Source: Bettongia penicillata ogilbyi
Lineage: Eukaryota; Chordata; Mammalia; Diprotodontia; Potoroidae
Assembly (NCBI GenBank): GCA_023548195.1
Contig: JAJHZJ010000009.1
Coordinates: 4,550,001-4,614,000, forward strand
Length of the DNA stretch: 64,000 nt
Reading direction: 5' to 3'
In this document: positions 33,601-43,690 of the stretch, piece by piece
Layout: each line of letters opens with the position of its first letter
Position numbering within the stretch: position 1 is the stretch's first letter
Program-made: the position numbers and the translations under genes
Notes under the pieces: generated by a model
What the model was told of the DNA's origin: nothing
The model's database searches: none
Seen by the model: the letters and a program-made list of their open reading frames with translations, nothing else

Positions 33601-34332
33601 GGGGGCAGGAGCCAAGATGGCAGAGTAGAAAGACTCATGTATGCTAGCTCCGAATCCATAGCCCATAAATTTCCTGTAAAAAGACCTCCCCAAAAATTCT
33701 GGAGCAGTGGAACCCATGCAGAAACACACTGGAAGAGATTCCATTCCAGAGAGCCCTGGAAAGCCATCCCTGGTGGTCTGTTGTGCTCCAGACAGCTGAG
33801 CCCACCCCTGCCCAGACCTGCCTGTGCGGCCCCAGAGGAGCAGATCCGAGCAGGCTTCAGGGATGATACCTCCGGCAGCCATGAAGTTCCCTCCACCAAC
33901 AGGCACTCCAGGTCAGTGAGAGAGACTTCTGGGCTGGCCAAGAGGGGAGCAGGGTGTTTCGGTGGCTCGGGCCCCCTTGGGAGGCAGCGGCAGAGCAGCG
34001 GTGGCCGGGACTCCCCAAGCAGGCAGGAGCTCCATTACCAAAGGTCTCTACATAAAGCCCCTGAGGGAACTGAGCCTGGGAGGCGGCCCCTGCCCCCACC
34101 CGCTCCATTACTGAAGGTCTCTGCATAAAGACCCTGAGGGAACTGAGCCTGGGAGGTGGCCCTGCCCCCACTTGAGCACCAGGACTTAAACTCATATTGA
34201 ATAGCAGCCGCTCCCACCATGGAAAGCCCTGAGGCTGGGAAGCAGCATTTGAATCTCAGACCCCAAGCACTAGCTGGGTAGATCTAGGCGGGGGTGGACA
34301 GGAATCTCAGAAGTCAAATAACTGCTGGGAAA
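33601..34332 (+). promoter_or_regulatory. HAL1 copy D 5' UTR / promoter region
   Basis: YY1-like site AAGATGGC at 33614-33621, 13 bp from the start. Two 73-bp units at 34030-34175. Moderately GC-rich but most CpGs have decayed to TG/CA. Confidence 0.65.
34030..34175. repeat. Tandem 73-bp unit, two copies
   Basis: Units start at 34030 and 34103, each opening CTCCATTAC and containing GAGGGAACTGAGCCTGGGAG. Same unit as 28541-28745 in the opposite orientation. Confidence 0.9.
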
Positions 34333-35375
34333 ATGCCCAGAAAAGGGAAAAAAAGAAGACAATAGAAGGTTACTTTCTTAGGGAACAGATGTTTCCTCCT
34401 TTCCTTTCTGATAAGGAAGAATAATGCTTACCATCAGGAAAAGACATAGAAGTCAAGGCCTCTGTATCCCAAACATCCAAAATAGATATCCAATGGGTTC
34501 AGGCCATGGAAGAGCTCAAAAATGATTTTGAAAATCAAGTTAGACAGGTGGAGGAAAAACCTTGCTAAAGGAGACCCAAAAAAATGCTGAAGAAAATAAC
34601 ACCTTGAAAAATAGGCTAACTCAATTGGCAAAAGAGCAAAAAGCCAATGAGAAGAAGAATGCTTTCAAAAGCAAAATTAGCCAAATAGAAAAAGAGGTTC
34701 AAAAGCTCACTGAAGATAATAGTTCTCTCAAAATTAGAATGGAACAGATGGAGTCTAATGACTTTCTGAGAAACCAAGAAATCACAAAACAAAACCAAAA
34801 GAATGAAAAAATGGAAGAGAATGTGAAATATCTCATTGGAAAAACAACTGACCTGGAAAATAGATCCAGGAGAGACAATTTAAAAATTATGGGACTACCT
34901 GAAAGCCTGATCAAAAAAAGAGCCTAGACATCATCTTGCATGAAATTATCAAGGAAAACTGCCCTGAGATTCTAGAACCAGAGGGCAAAAGAAGTATTCA
35001 AGCAATCCACCGATCACCACCTGAAAGAGATCCAAAAAGAGAAACTCCTAGGAACATTGTGGCCAAATTTCCAGAATTCCCAGGTCAAGGAGAAAATATT
35101 GCAAGCAGCTAGAAAAAACAATTCCAGTATTGTGGAAATACATCAGGATAACACAAGATCTAGCAGCTTCTACATTAAGGGATCGAAGAGCATGGAATAG
35201 GATATTCCAGAAGGCAAAGGAACTAGGACTCAAACCAAGAATCACCTACCCAGCAAAACTGAGTATAATATTTCAGGGGAAAATATGGTCTTTCAATGAA
35301 ACAGAGGACTTTCAAGCATTCTTGATGAAAAGACCAGAGCTGAAAAGAAAATTTGACTTTCAAACACAAGAATGA
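34333..35375 (+). pseudogene. ORF1 of HAL1 copy D, broken
   Basis: ATG at 34333 but TAG after ten codons, and a TAA in the acidic stretch near 34426; both are shared with copy B. About 60 bp of the coiled coil is deleted at 34560. 34562-34927 reads open through coiled coil and RRM (with one residue lost in KEQKAN), then the frame is lost near 34915. 35130-35375 reads open to the QTQE end. The copy cannot make full ORF1p. Confidence 0.86.
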
Positions 35376-35514
35376 GAAGAAGCATAAAAAAGTAAACAGC
35401 AAAGAGAAGTCATAAGGAACTTACCAAAGGTGAACTGTTTACATTCCTACATGGAAAGACAATATTTGTAACTCTTAAAAAGTTTCAGTATCTGGATAGT
35501 TCGTGGGACCACAC

Positions 35515-35587
35515 ACAGACGTACACACACACACACACATGTACATGCACGTATGCACACACATATACACACATGCAAGCACACACA
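35515..35587. repeat. CA microsatellite in HAL1 D 3' UTR
   Basis: Interrupted (CA)n, matching the TG tracts of the minus-strand copies. Confidence 0.85.
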
Positions 35588-36102
35588 AAGCAGAGAGCAC
35601 AGAGTGAATTGAATAGGATGGGATCATATCTTAAAAGAAATTAAGTTAATGGTGAGAGGGAAATGTACCGGGAGGAGAGAGGGTGAAATGGATGGGGTAA
35701 ATTATATCTCATTCAAGAGGCAAGCAGGAGACTTTTTAGTGGAGGGAAAAAGAGGAGAGCTGAGATAAAAACATGAAGCTTACCCTCATCACAGTCGACT
35801 AAAGGAAGGAGTAAAATGCACACTCATTTTGGTATGAAAACCTGTCTTGCAATACAGAAAAGTGGGGGAGAAGGAGATAAGCACGGAGGGAGGGATGATG
35901 GAAGGGAGGACAATGGGAGAAGGGAGGAATTTGAAGTCAACACTCGGGGAGGGACAGGATCAAAAGACAGAATAGAAACAATGGGGGGCAGAATAGGTTG
36001 GAGGGATATACAGTTAGTCTTACACAACACGACTGTTATCGAAGGCATTTGCAAAACTACACAGATATGGCCTATATTGAATTGCCTGCCTTCCCAAAGG
36101 GA

Positions 36103-36127
36103 ATGGGTGGGGAGGGAGGGATGGGGA
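36103..36127 (+). other. G-rich tract in HAL1 3' UTR (possible G-quadruplex)
   Basis: Runs of three to four Gs separated by single bases (GGGTGGGGAGGGAGGG, then ATGGGG). The C-rich equivalents lie in copies A (about 5350-5375), B (about 19040-19065) and C (about 26555-26580). A G-rich 3' UTR tract is a known feature of mammalian L1. Confidence 0.75.
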
Positions 36128-36569
36128 GAATTTGGAACTCAAAGTTTTAGGAACAACTGTTGAGTATTGTTCTTGCTACTAGGAAATAAGAAATACAGTT
36201 AATGGGGAATAGAAAGTCATCTGGCCCTACAGGACAAAAGAGAAGATGGGGACAAGAGAAGGGAGGGAGTGATAGAAGAGAGGGCAGATTGGTGATAGGG
36301 AAAATTAGATTGCTGGTGTATTGGTGTGGGGGGAGGGGATAAATGGGGAGAAAATTTGGAACCCAAAATTTTGTGAAAATGAATGTAAAAAGTTAAATAA
36401 ATAATTTTATATTAAAAAAAAAGAATACTGACTTGTGGTTTACTGATTTCATTTGTGGTTCTTTCAATATATTGGGGATTCTCCATACTCACCCCCCAAT
36501 CTGGCTAATAAGAGCATATACTGAGAATTTTCTTATTTTCCTTTTCTACCTCAAAATATAAATTGAAAA

Positions 36570-36938
36570 GCTGGGTGTAATGGTTCATGTCTGCACCTGT
36601 TTTGAGGAAGGCTGAGAGAGGTTGGTGGATCACTTAAGCAGGGGAATTCTGAACTTCTTTGTGCTAAGCTGATTGGGTGTCTACACTAAATCAATTACGA
36701 ATGTGGTGAGCTCTGGGGGCAGGAGGGGAAAGGGGAAAGGAGGGAACATCAAAATGCCTAAGGAAGGATAAACTGACCCAGGTTAGAAGCATAAATTAAA
36801 GATAAATAAATTAAAAAAACAAAAAACATAAAAAAAGAAGTGGAGTATGTCAAAGTTCCCCTGCTAATCAATAGTGGGATCAATTCTATAATTGGCTGTT
36901 TTACTTCTAGCCTAGGAGACGATAGTAAGACAAAGTTT
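36570..36938 (+). pseudogene. RN7SL: 7SL (SRP) RNA pseudogene, near full length
   Basis: The whole length of 7SL RNA can be followed in order. It begins GCTGGGTGTAATGG (7SL GCCGGGCGCGGTGG), then GGCTGAGAG and GGATCACTTAAG, then GATTGGGTGTCTACACTAAA, AATGTGGTGAGCTC, TGCCTAAGGAAGGATAAACT, GACCCAGGTTAGAAGC, then ATCAATAGTGGGATCA and AGCCTAGGAGACGATAGTAA. Two insertions are present: a purine-rich one at about 36722-36752 and an A-rich one of about 49 nt at 36791-36839. Many changes and the lost duplexes make function unlikely. No A tail or clear target duplication is visible. 7SL genes seed many such copies in mammals. Confidence 0.85.
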
Positions 36939-36939
36939 T

Positions 36940-38660
36940 TATATCTCTATCTATCCACAGACACATTTACATATGGTATAAATATGGATATTTATTTTGT
37001 CCCCAACCTGCAAGAATTTGTAGATCCAAATGAGTGTGATTCTGCAAAAGTCCTCCCTTTGGGAGGTCACACATTTTTCAAACATATCTAGAACTAGATT
37101 GCCTGTCATTAAGAATTCTCATAATCTGATCTGCTCAGTTCCACAAACTCATTAAATATTTGCTGTGTAAGGATACAAGCAATGTAAAGATGCAGAGACA
37201 GGAAACACTGAACCACCAAGTGGCTTAGCTAGCCACTAGCCTGATCCTATTCAATAGAAAGGATTAGGACCTGGGATTCCCACACTCATCCCAGAGGTTA
37301 TATTTTCCATAGATCTAGTAAGCAGAAGTTTTGGCAAAGTGCCCAGTTCTGTATTGTTCTCACAGAATGAATGAACCTGAGCAGCCTTGAGGATTTGTCA
37401 GTCTTGGGGTATGCTTAATGCAAAGTTACCCATTCAGAATGAAGCAGTGAACCCTCATCTCACTGGCCAAATGCCACCTCTTAACTGAACCTGCAATATT
37501 TAACTGAACTTTAGTCATATTACCATGGTGTAATGAATCTCTCCCTACAGAAACAGAATATATTAAATTCTATACAGTTTCCTACTCTCCATATATCAAC
37601 AATAAAAGAAATAAACAATGTGTAATAAAATATCCACCTTACAGCTATGAGAATGCTACTTTTAGATCCAGGCAGCCCCCAGATAGTAAAAAGGTGCTTC
37701 TATTGCAGGAGTTGGAGGACAGCTGTAGTTTAGCTTGCTAGTATCTCCAGGTTTTATTCTCCTGTGATTCAGCAAAGAGGGGTAGCCAGTACAATACAAA
37801 GTCCACCTAATGTGTTCTGTAGTCATAACAAGGTGAAGACTAAAAAAATCGGGGCCCAAAATTTAACTTCTTCGTCTTCTTCATCCTCAAGAACCATTCA
37901 GGACTTTGGACAGACTAAAACATAGGGCTAGTCAATTTCTATTAGCAAAGACCTCCAAATAATTCTCAATGTGGCTAGTTCATTTTTTATAGAGCAGGGT
38001 CATAGGCAGGGGCCAGGCCATTGTGCTGAGAAACCATTCATCCTGACTTCCTTACAGCCTTTCTTTCCTTTCTGTCTTTAACCTTGAAACCTTCAGTTCA
38101 TATTTTCAACAACTAAAAGGTATATCCCTTCTTTTAGTCTCTATTTCCTTAGCCTTTCCAGTGAGACCTCTCTTGGGCTGCTTTGTTGTCTCAGTACTTT
38201 CCTCTGAACACTTCTTCTCCTCATCTCCATTAGTGATCAAAAGCCAAATACTTTTTGCTACAGGCAGATAGGTTGAGAAGGGTTGAAATACAGAAATATC
38301 ATGATATATGCTAGTATGAAAAAAGAATAAAGAAAAGAGTTGGAAAAAATATCTTAGGAATGCTTAAGGAAGAAGTGATCACTTACAGCTGAGGGATCAG
38401 AGAAGACGCGGCCCTGAAAATGGCCCTGGAAGGATGATTTCAACAAGGAGACATGAAAAGGGAATATGTTCCTGGTATAAAAGCCAGTGTGAGGAGAGGG
38501 TAGAGAATGAAAGGTGAAACTGGGAAACTGCTAGTAGTCCTGGTCATAGAATAATACCTTTAGAGCTCAATGGGGCCTCAGACATCTAGATCAATTCCTC
38601 ATTTTGACTAGAATCTAGAGTACCTAAAGAGAGGAATATGAAATAGGGACGATGACAACA
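36940..38660. other. Unassigned, no gene recognised
   Basis: Possibly single-copy sequence. Short frames only (65-83 residues), none with a recognisable domain. A GAAGA/TCTTC-rich patch lies at 37868-37890. Confidence 0.35.
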
Positions 38661-38664
38661 AAAC

Positions 38665-38920
38665 TTGGCATTTAGGTAAAAGCTCTTTGCAAATATTATC
38701 TCATTTTATCCTTACAACAGCAACTCTGGGATGTAGGTGCTGTTATAATCCCCATTTTACATATGAGTCAACTGAGGCAGATAGCAATTAAGTGAGTTGC
38801 CAGGGTCACACAGCTGAGTAAGTGCCTGAGTCAGGGTTTGAACTTAGGTCTTGACTTTGGGCCCAGCACTGTATTCACCTGAATTCACCATTCACCATAC
38901 TAGCCACCTGAGAAGGTAAA
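38665..38920 (-). mobile_element. MIR SINE
   Basis: CATTTTATCCTTACAACAGC, CATTTTACATATGAGTCAAC, TTGCCAGGGTCACACAGCTG, GAACTTAGGTCTTGACTTTG in order. Confidence 0.85.
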
Positions 38921-38929
38921 TTAGAGGCA

Positions 38930-39200
38930 GATTATTAGAGATTTTAAATACCAGGCTAAGGACTTTGTATTTTATTCTAAGGGTAATAGAAAACAACTGG
39001 AATGTCTTGAGCAATGAATAGATGTGCTCAGACCTACGACCTAGGAGGGTTATTTTGCCTGCTGTATAAAAGTTGGTTTGAAGTGATGAGAAACTGCTGT
39101 CATGGAGAACAGTTAGGAGACTATTATAATAACATCAGTCTACAGAATAGGTGATAAAGGCTTACACTAAGGGGGCAATATTCTAAGTTGAAAAAAAATC
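38930..39200 (+). mobile_element. Ancient L2/L3-like LINE fragment
   Basis: CCAGGCTAAGGACTTTGTAT and GGGTAATAGAAAACAACTGG followed by TAGGAGACTATTATAATAAC. A further piece of the same family is at 39760-39960. Confidence 0.55.
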
Positions 39201-39264
39201 AAAGTATTGTAGAACTTGACATCATAAGACTTGATAGCTGGTTGGATATGGAATAGCTAAGTGT

Positions 39265-39490
39265 TGTGGTAGGTAGAGCACTGCATGTGGAATCAGGAAA
39301 ACCCAAATTTGATCTCAGACTTTGACTATCTGTGTGACCCTGGGAAAGTCACTTAACTTCTGTCTCTCTCAGTTTTCTCACCTTTAAAATGGGAGTAATA
39401 ACAGTACCTACTTCTTAGCATTGTTGTGAGGATAAAAATTAGTTAATGCAACATATCCTAGACATCTTAGTGAAGTTTTAAACTTTGTTA
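39265..39490 (+). mobile_element. MIR SINE
   Basis: GTAGAGCACTGCATGTGGAA, GTGACCCTGGGAAAGTCACT, AAAATGGGAGTAATAACAGT, TTGTTGTGAGGATAAAAATT. Confidence 0.88.
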
Positions 39491-39539
39491 TATTAAAAGA
39501 CTTTTGGGACAACCTATATTTGTAAAGGACTTTGCCAAC

Positions 39540-39665
39540 CTTGCCTTTTCAGGGAGAGGGGAGGGGAAGAAAGGAAAGAGAGAATTTGTAACTCAAGAAA
39601 AGTTGTTTTTACATGTAATTGGAAAAGTGAAATATTATTTTAAAAATTTAAAAGACTTTCCCCAA
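39540..39665 (+). mobile_element. L1 3' end fragment
   Basis: GAGGGGAGGGGAAGAAAGG, GAATTTGTAACTCAAGAAAA, TTTTTACATGTAATTGG: the forward-sense L1 3' end. Resembles the last 90 bp of the HAL1 copies. Confidence 0.6.
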
Positions 39666-39759
39666 TCTTAAAGTTCTATATAAATTTTATTATGTATAGA
39701 GAAAAGGGGAGAAGAAATAGCCAAAGATGACCCAGGTTCCAAGCCTCAGTGACTGGGAG

Positions 39760-39960
39760 AATGGTGGTGCCATGGCAGGTTTAGTGAGAGGGAAGGTTAT
39801 GAGTTCAGTTTTGAAAATGTTGGGTTTTAGGTGTTGATTTAGGACATGCAAGTAGAGATATCTAGGACTTAGAAGTATCTACAGGCTATAGAGAGAGATA
39901 ACTGGGCTGGAATTACAGATTTGGGAATTGTCTGCATAGAATTGGTCATTGACACAGGAG
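39760..39960 (+). mobile_element. Ancient L2/L3-like LINE fragment
   Basis: GAATGGTGGTGCCATGGCAG, GAGTTCAGTTTTGAAAATGT, GGAATTACAGATTTGGGAAT in the order seen elsewhere for this family. Confidence 0.55.
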
Positions 39961-40848
39961 AGCTGTTTGTTTTGCCCATACCATATTTTTGGTGCCCTTC
40001 TCTAGCAACTAGATAAGCTTCCTTGACCAAATCTTGGTCTCCTCCGTCTTTAAACATAGTCATCATTCTGTCCCCTTCCTTGCATGTACCAATCAACATA
40101 CATGATAGTGATCTATGCACACCCCGAGCCACAGACTAATGAGTTGGACAAATAGATGGGGGTGGGGTGGAGATTTTCGCTGATGGCTTTTTTTCAATTT
40201 GTACTTTAGTAAAAGTTAAAGTTCTGTGTCTCTTTGTGCTGGGAATAGGATGAAAGCAGTAGCTGAAGAAGTAAAGATTTTGCTAGAACCAGAGAGATGT
40301 TGTATAGGAAGAGGAAGGTGGGAACTCCTATGTGGCTGGTCCCTGGTAAGACTGAGAAGGAAGGAGAGACAGGGCTTTGTGTGGTGCATATAAAGCAGGG
40401 GCAGAAGTTTACAATCCATTAATTTAACCTAATGCAAATAGGTTTATGAAAGTGCTGACATCCTGTTATTTAAGAAGCATGAGCAGCATGATAATTAAAT
40501 CTCTATTTAATTCTAACACATTTATAGTGTATCTTTGCACGGTACAGCTGGAGTGATGTATTTCTAGCATTATAATTTCATAAACTGGAAAAATATGTGA
40601 GTTGGGGCCAGAATGAAAGGGTACATTAACTTGAGCTTCATTAGTTTAAGCTGAGTTCCATCCTCACCCTAATTTTGGCTGTAATTACTCATTCCTAAAA
40701 ATATCCTAGAGTTAGGCTGTCCAGCATCTGACACAGGGTGACGTTGGTGTCTGCTTAATATTTCTTGCTGGAACTTCCACTTTAAAGCACTATGTCCCTG
40801 GTGGGGAGTCTTTGGTCCTGTCACTCAGTTAGGTTTCCCCTTCACTGG
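39961..40848. other. Unassigned, candidate single-copy sequence
   Basis: No repeat recognised over about 890 bp. The part 40430-40800 has balanced composition and no simple repeats. Not coding as far as I can see. Confidence 0.35.
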
Positions 40849-40849
40849 G

Positions 40850-41030
40850 ATATACAGGAAAGAACACGAGACTAAGTGTTAGGAGACCCAGGTTCACGTC
40901 TTAGAGACTTGGCTCTGTAACCTTGAATAGATCACTTAATTACTCTAGGTCTGGGTTTCTTCATCCAGGGAAATGAAGGATTGGCTTACTCCTCTAAGAT
41001 CCCTTATGGCTCTAACATTATTTGATCCCC
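40850..41030 (+). mobile_element. MIR SINE
   Basis: TAGGAGACCCAGGTTCACGT, ACCTTGAATAGATCACTTAA, AGATCCCTTATGGCTCTAAC. Confidence 0.78.
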
Positions 41031-41299
41031 CTGCCCCCGGCCTTTTCCCCTTTCACACCTTAAAACAAAAATCAAAGACAGAGCATTAAAATTGACAAAA
41101 AAAGAACTGTTCAGTGAGATAAAAAACAATTTTGCAGTTAAAAAAATGATGGAAACAAAATTACTTTGTGTTTATTCTATGTAGAGCAAAAAAGAGGATC
41201 TGCCAAAGATTTTTGATGCTGTTGTGGTTTATAATATCTAGTTAATTACCTTTTGGTTTTGGCCACAAATGCAGAAGATCCACGATAGATACCATGTAT

Positions 41300-41520
41300 T
41301 TTAGCTGTGTGAACATGAGCAAGTCATTTGACTTCTCTGGGCTTTGGCTTCACATGCAAAAGAAGGTAGACTGCTCCTGAATTTGAGTTCTGCCACTGGC
41401 AACGTGTGTGCACTGGGGGCAAGTCACTTGTTCCTCTCTGGGTCTGTTTCCTTATCTGTAAAATGAGGGGGTTAGATCAGATCATATCTGCAATTCCTTC
41501 CAGCTCTACATCTCTGATGC
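41300..41520 (+). mobile_element. MIR SINE, possibly two overlapping pieces
   Basis: CATGAGCAAGTCATTTGACT at 41317 and GGGGCAAGTCACTTGTTCCT at 41417 followed by GTAAAATGAGGGGGTTAGAT. Confidence 0.75.
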
Positions 41521-42856
41521 TATTATACTAGACAATCTCTAAGATCCCAAATAACTCTAAACAAATAAGTGCGGTTACTCTGATTTTATATGACCCTTTA
41601 GTTGCTATGAAAATGAATCAAACATTTTCCACATCTAACCATCTTGTGTGCATTCATTTGCTACTCAGTATTTGTGCAACTGAACCCTGTTGTTACAATA
41701 CTGCTTAGTGTTACACTGATTTGGATATATGCCTCAGGTCAAAAACCACAGGAATCAAAAGCCTGATAGGACATGGCTAGTCTGCTTGTAAGGGTGGATG
41801 AGTGTTAATCCTGGCTCCTATAACCAGCCTTGTAAAGGCACTCTACCATATTTGGAACAGGATTTCATTCCCCAATGACTGTGTGAAATGGAGGGGAAAA
41901 AATTTGAGAACTGGCTTTTTTTTAAATTTTTGATTCTAAAAATAAGAAGTTTATTATATTGTCCACCTGTTTAATCCATCACCGTTATCTGTGCCCAGGG
42001 CTATTTTCAGGGTGTGGCCATTGTTGACTTGTAGTTCTCGGGCCTCTAGGTGTTACTGGTTTATGTGGTATTAAGCCAGTGGCTTGGAGTAAGGGCTGCT
42101 AGGAGGAAAGGGCTGAAGAGATTCCTACTTCAGGCACCTCCCTGTCTGTGCTTTACATTTGCGGGTGTGAAGGGAATTAAGATGTGGTTATGAAGAACTT
42201 TTTTTCTTGACTAACCAAGCTTTAGCAGAAGTAGTAAAATCGTGGGAATTACCTGCTTTGTGACCCGAAGGATAAAGTCCATGTGTGTTTGGAGAGAGGT
42301 GTTAGTGTTTGCAGAATCTTAGTTACAGAATAACTCCTTTTTCACTGAACCCAAGAAACCTTTCCAGACCAGACATCCTCTAGTCTGCTAATTCATACGC
42401 TTTGCTTTATTTTCTTCCTCTGTGAACCAAGACGCTACCTAGTATTCCTCAGGGTGTTTGCTGTCGCCAACGCCTATCAGTCTCTGGTCCTGGAAATGTA
42501 TCCCTTTGGCCAGACTGCAGTCCCTGGGCTGAAAGGTATTTCAGATGACTTATATTGCTGCCCATCTAACTTTCGCTGGTGTTCGGAGAAGTTGTCACTT
42601 TTCCTACTTTATCTAGGCCTTGTGCCTTATTCTGTTTTAATAGTGTTTCCCTGGCTTCAGTGCTTGCCCTTTGCTTGAGCTGAATCTGGAGAGAATGTTC
42701 TGCAAGGAAATTGGATCAGACTATTTACAGTCACTATACAGGATCCTGGTCTTTAAGGCCCATACCTGTGTCTTATTAATAGATGCAGAAAAATGAATTA
42801 GAATTCCCAATGAAGATATAGTAGGCATCCAGGTAATGAAGAAATTGAATCCTGAT

Positions 42857-42858
<2 letters not shown>
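41521..42858. other. Unassigned; candidate single-copy sequence
   Basis: A T-run at about 41919-41927 followed by a reversed AATAAA (41951) could mark the 3' end of an unidentified minus-strand retrocopy. 42400-42680 is CG- and TCC-richer but its 74-residue frame has no recognisable domain. Confidence 0.35.
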
Positions 42859-42900
<42 letters not shown>

Positions 42901-42927
42901 GTCTCTCTCTCTCTTTCTCTCTCTCTT

Positions 42928-42987
<60 letters not shown>

Positions 42988-42997
42988 CTCTCTCACT

Positions 42998-43068
<71 letters not shown>

Positions 43069-43085
43069 TGTCCCTCTCTTTCTCC
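42859..43085. repeat. Long CT microsatellite
   Basis: About 225 bp of nearly pure (CT)n with occasional T or C slips. Polypyrimidine on this strand. Confidence 0.97.
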
Positions 43086-43419
43086 CCTTAGGGAATGTTT
43101 ATTATTACAAGAAGCAAAGATAACAGGGATTCGATCTCAGTGTGGATGTGTTGCTGCCTTGCTTCCGTGGGGGCACTTTCCCTCCTGTCCTGGAGAAGTT
43201 CTCTAAGCCCTCATGTGGGCCAATGGCTTCCATCTTTTAGGGCATAGTCTGGTCACTGAAACCTTGATGGCACCTTCTGTACCTCAGAGGAATGGGTCTT
43301 GTAGCTACCCTCAGGAATGCTGTATTGAAAACACAGCTACAGAGTCCACCTTAAACTAGAATGAGTGATAACAGAAGCAGAGAACAGAACTTGTCCCATA
43401 CCGATTCCCTCCTACCCCC
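43086..43419. other. Unassigned, no gene recognised
   Basis: No repeat family or exon recognised. Confidence 0.35.
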
Positions 43420-43690
43420 CAAGTACACACACATACACACCACACATGTACATGTATGAAATATATACACATATGTATGTATGTGTCTATACTCATGTAT
43501 ATATTTAATTTATGGGATTTAATTTAGGGAATATATGTGTATGTGTATATGTACACATATATGTATTTAAATTTATATTTACTTTAATATATATTTATTC
43601 ACATTTTTATTATTTATTTTTATAAATATATATTTATATTTATTTTATAATAAATATATATTTAAGTATGTATAGAATAATCTTACACAT
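43420..43690. repeat. CA then AT-rich low-complexity tract
   Basis: ACACACATACACACC grading into TATATATTTATTTA-type sequence. Confidence 0.85.

Larger units (their letters stand above)
33601..36420 (+). mobile_element. HAL1-like (ORF2-less L1) full-length copy D
   Basis: Best-bounded copy and the only one on the plus strand: 5' UTR 33601-34332, ORF1 34333-35375, 3' UTR 35376-36420 ending in a short A-run. A perfect 15-bp duplication AAGAATACTGACTTG lies at 33586-33600 and 36421-36435. It opens with GGGGGCAGGAGCCAAGATGG, strikingly like the first bases of primate L1. There is no ORF2 between the ORF1 stop and the 3' UTR. Confidence 0.93.

Noticed and set aside
33481..34128. 215-residue frame as a gene
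   Set aside because: Most of it is the HAL1 D 5' UTR read in an open frame, crossing the insertion boundary at 33601.
36570..36938. Functional 7SL RNA gene
   Set aside because: Two insertions and many changes in conserved helices; no sign of a matched promoter.
42454..42678. 74-residue frame as a possible exon
   Set aside because: No recognised domain and no convincing splice sites; kept only as part of a repeat-poor stretch.
42721..43123. Ser/Leu-rich and Arg/Glu-rich frames of 78-95 residues
   Set aside because: They are translations of the CT microsatellite on both strands.
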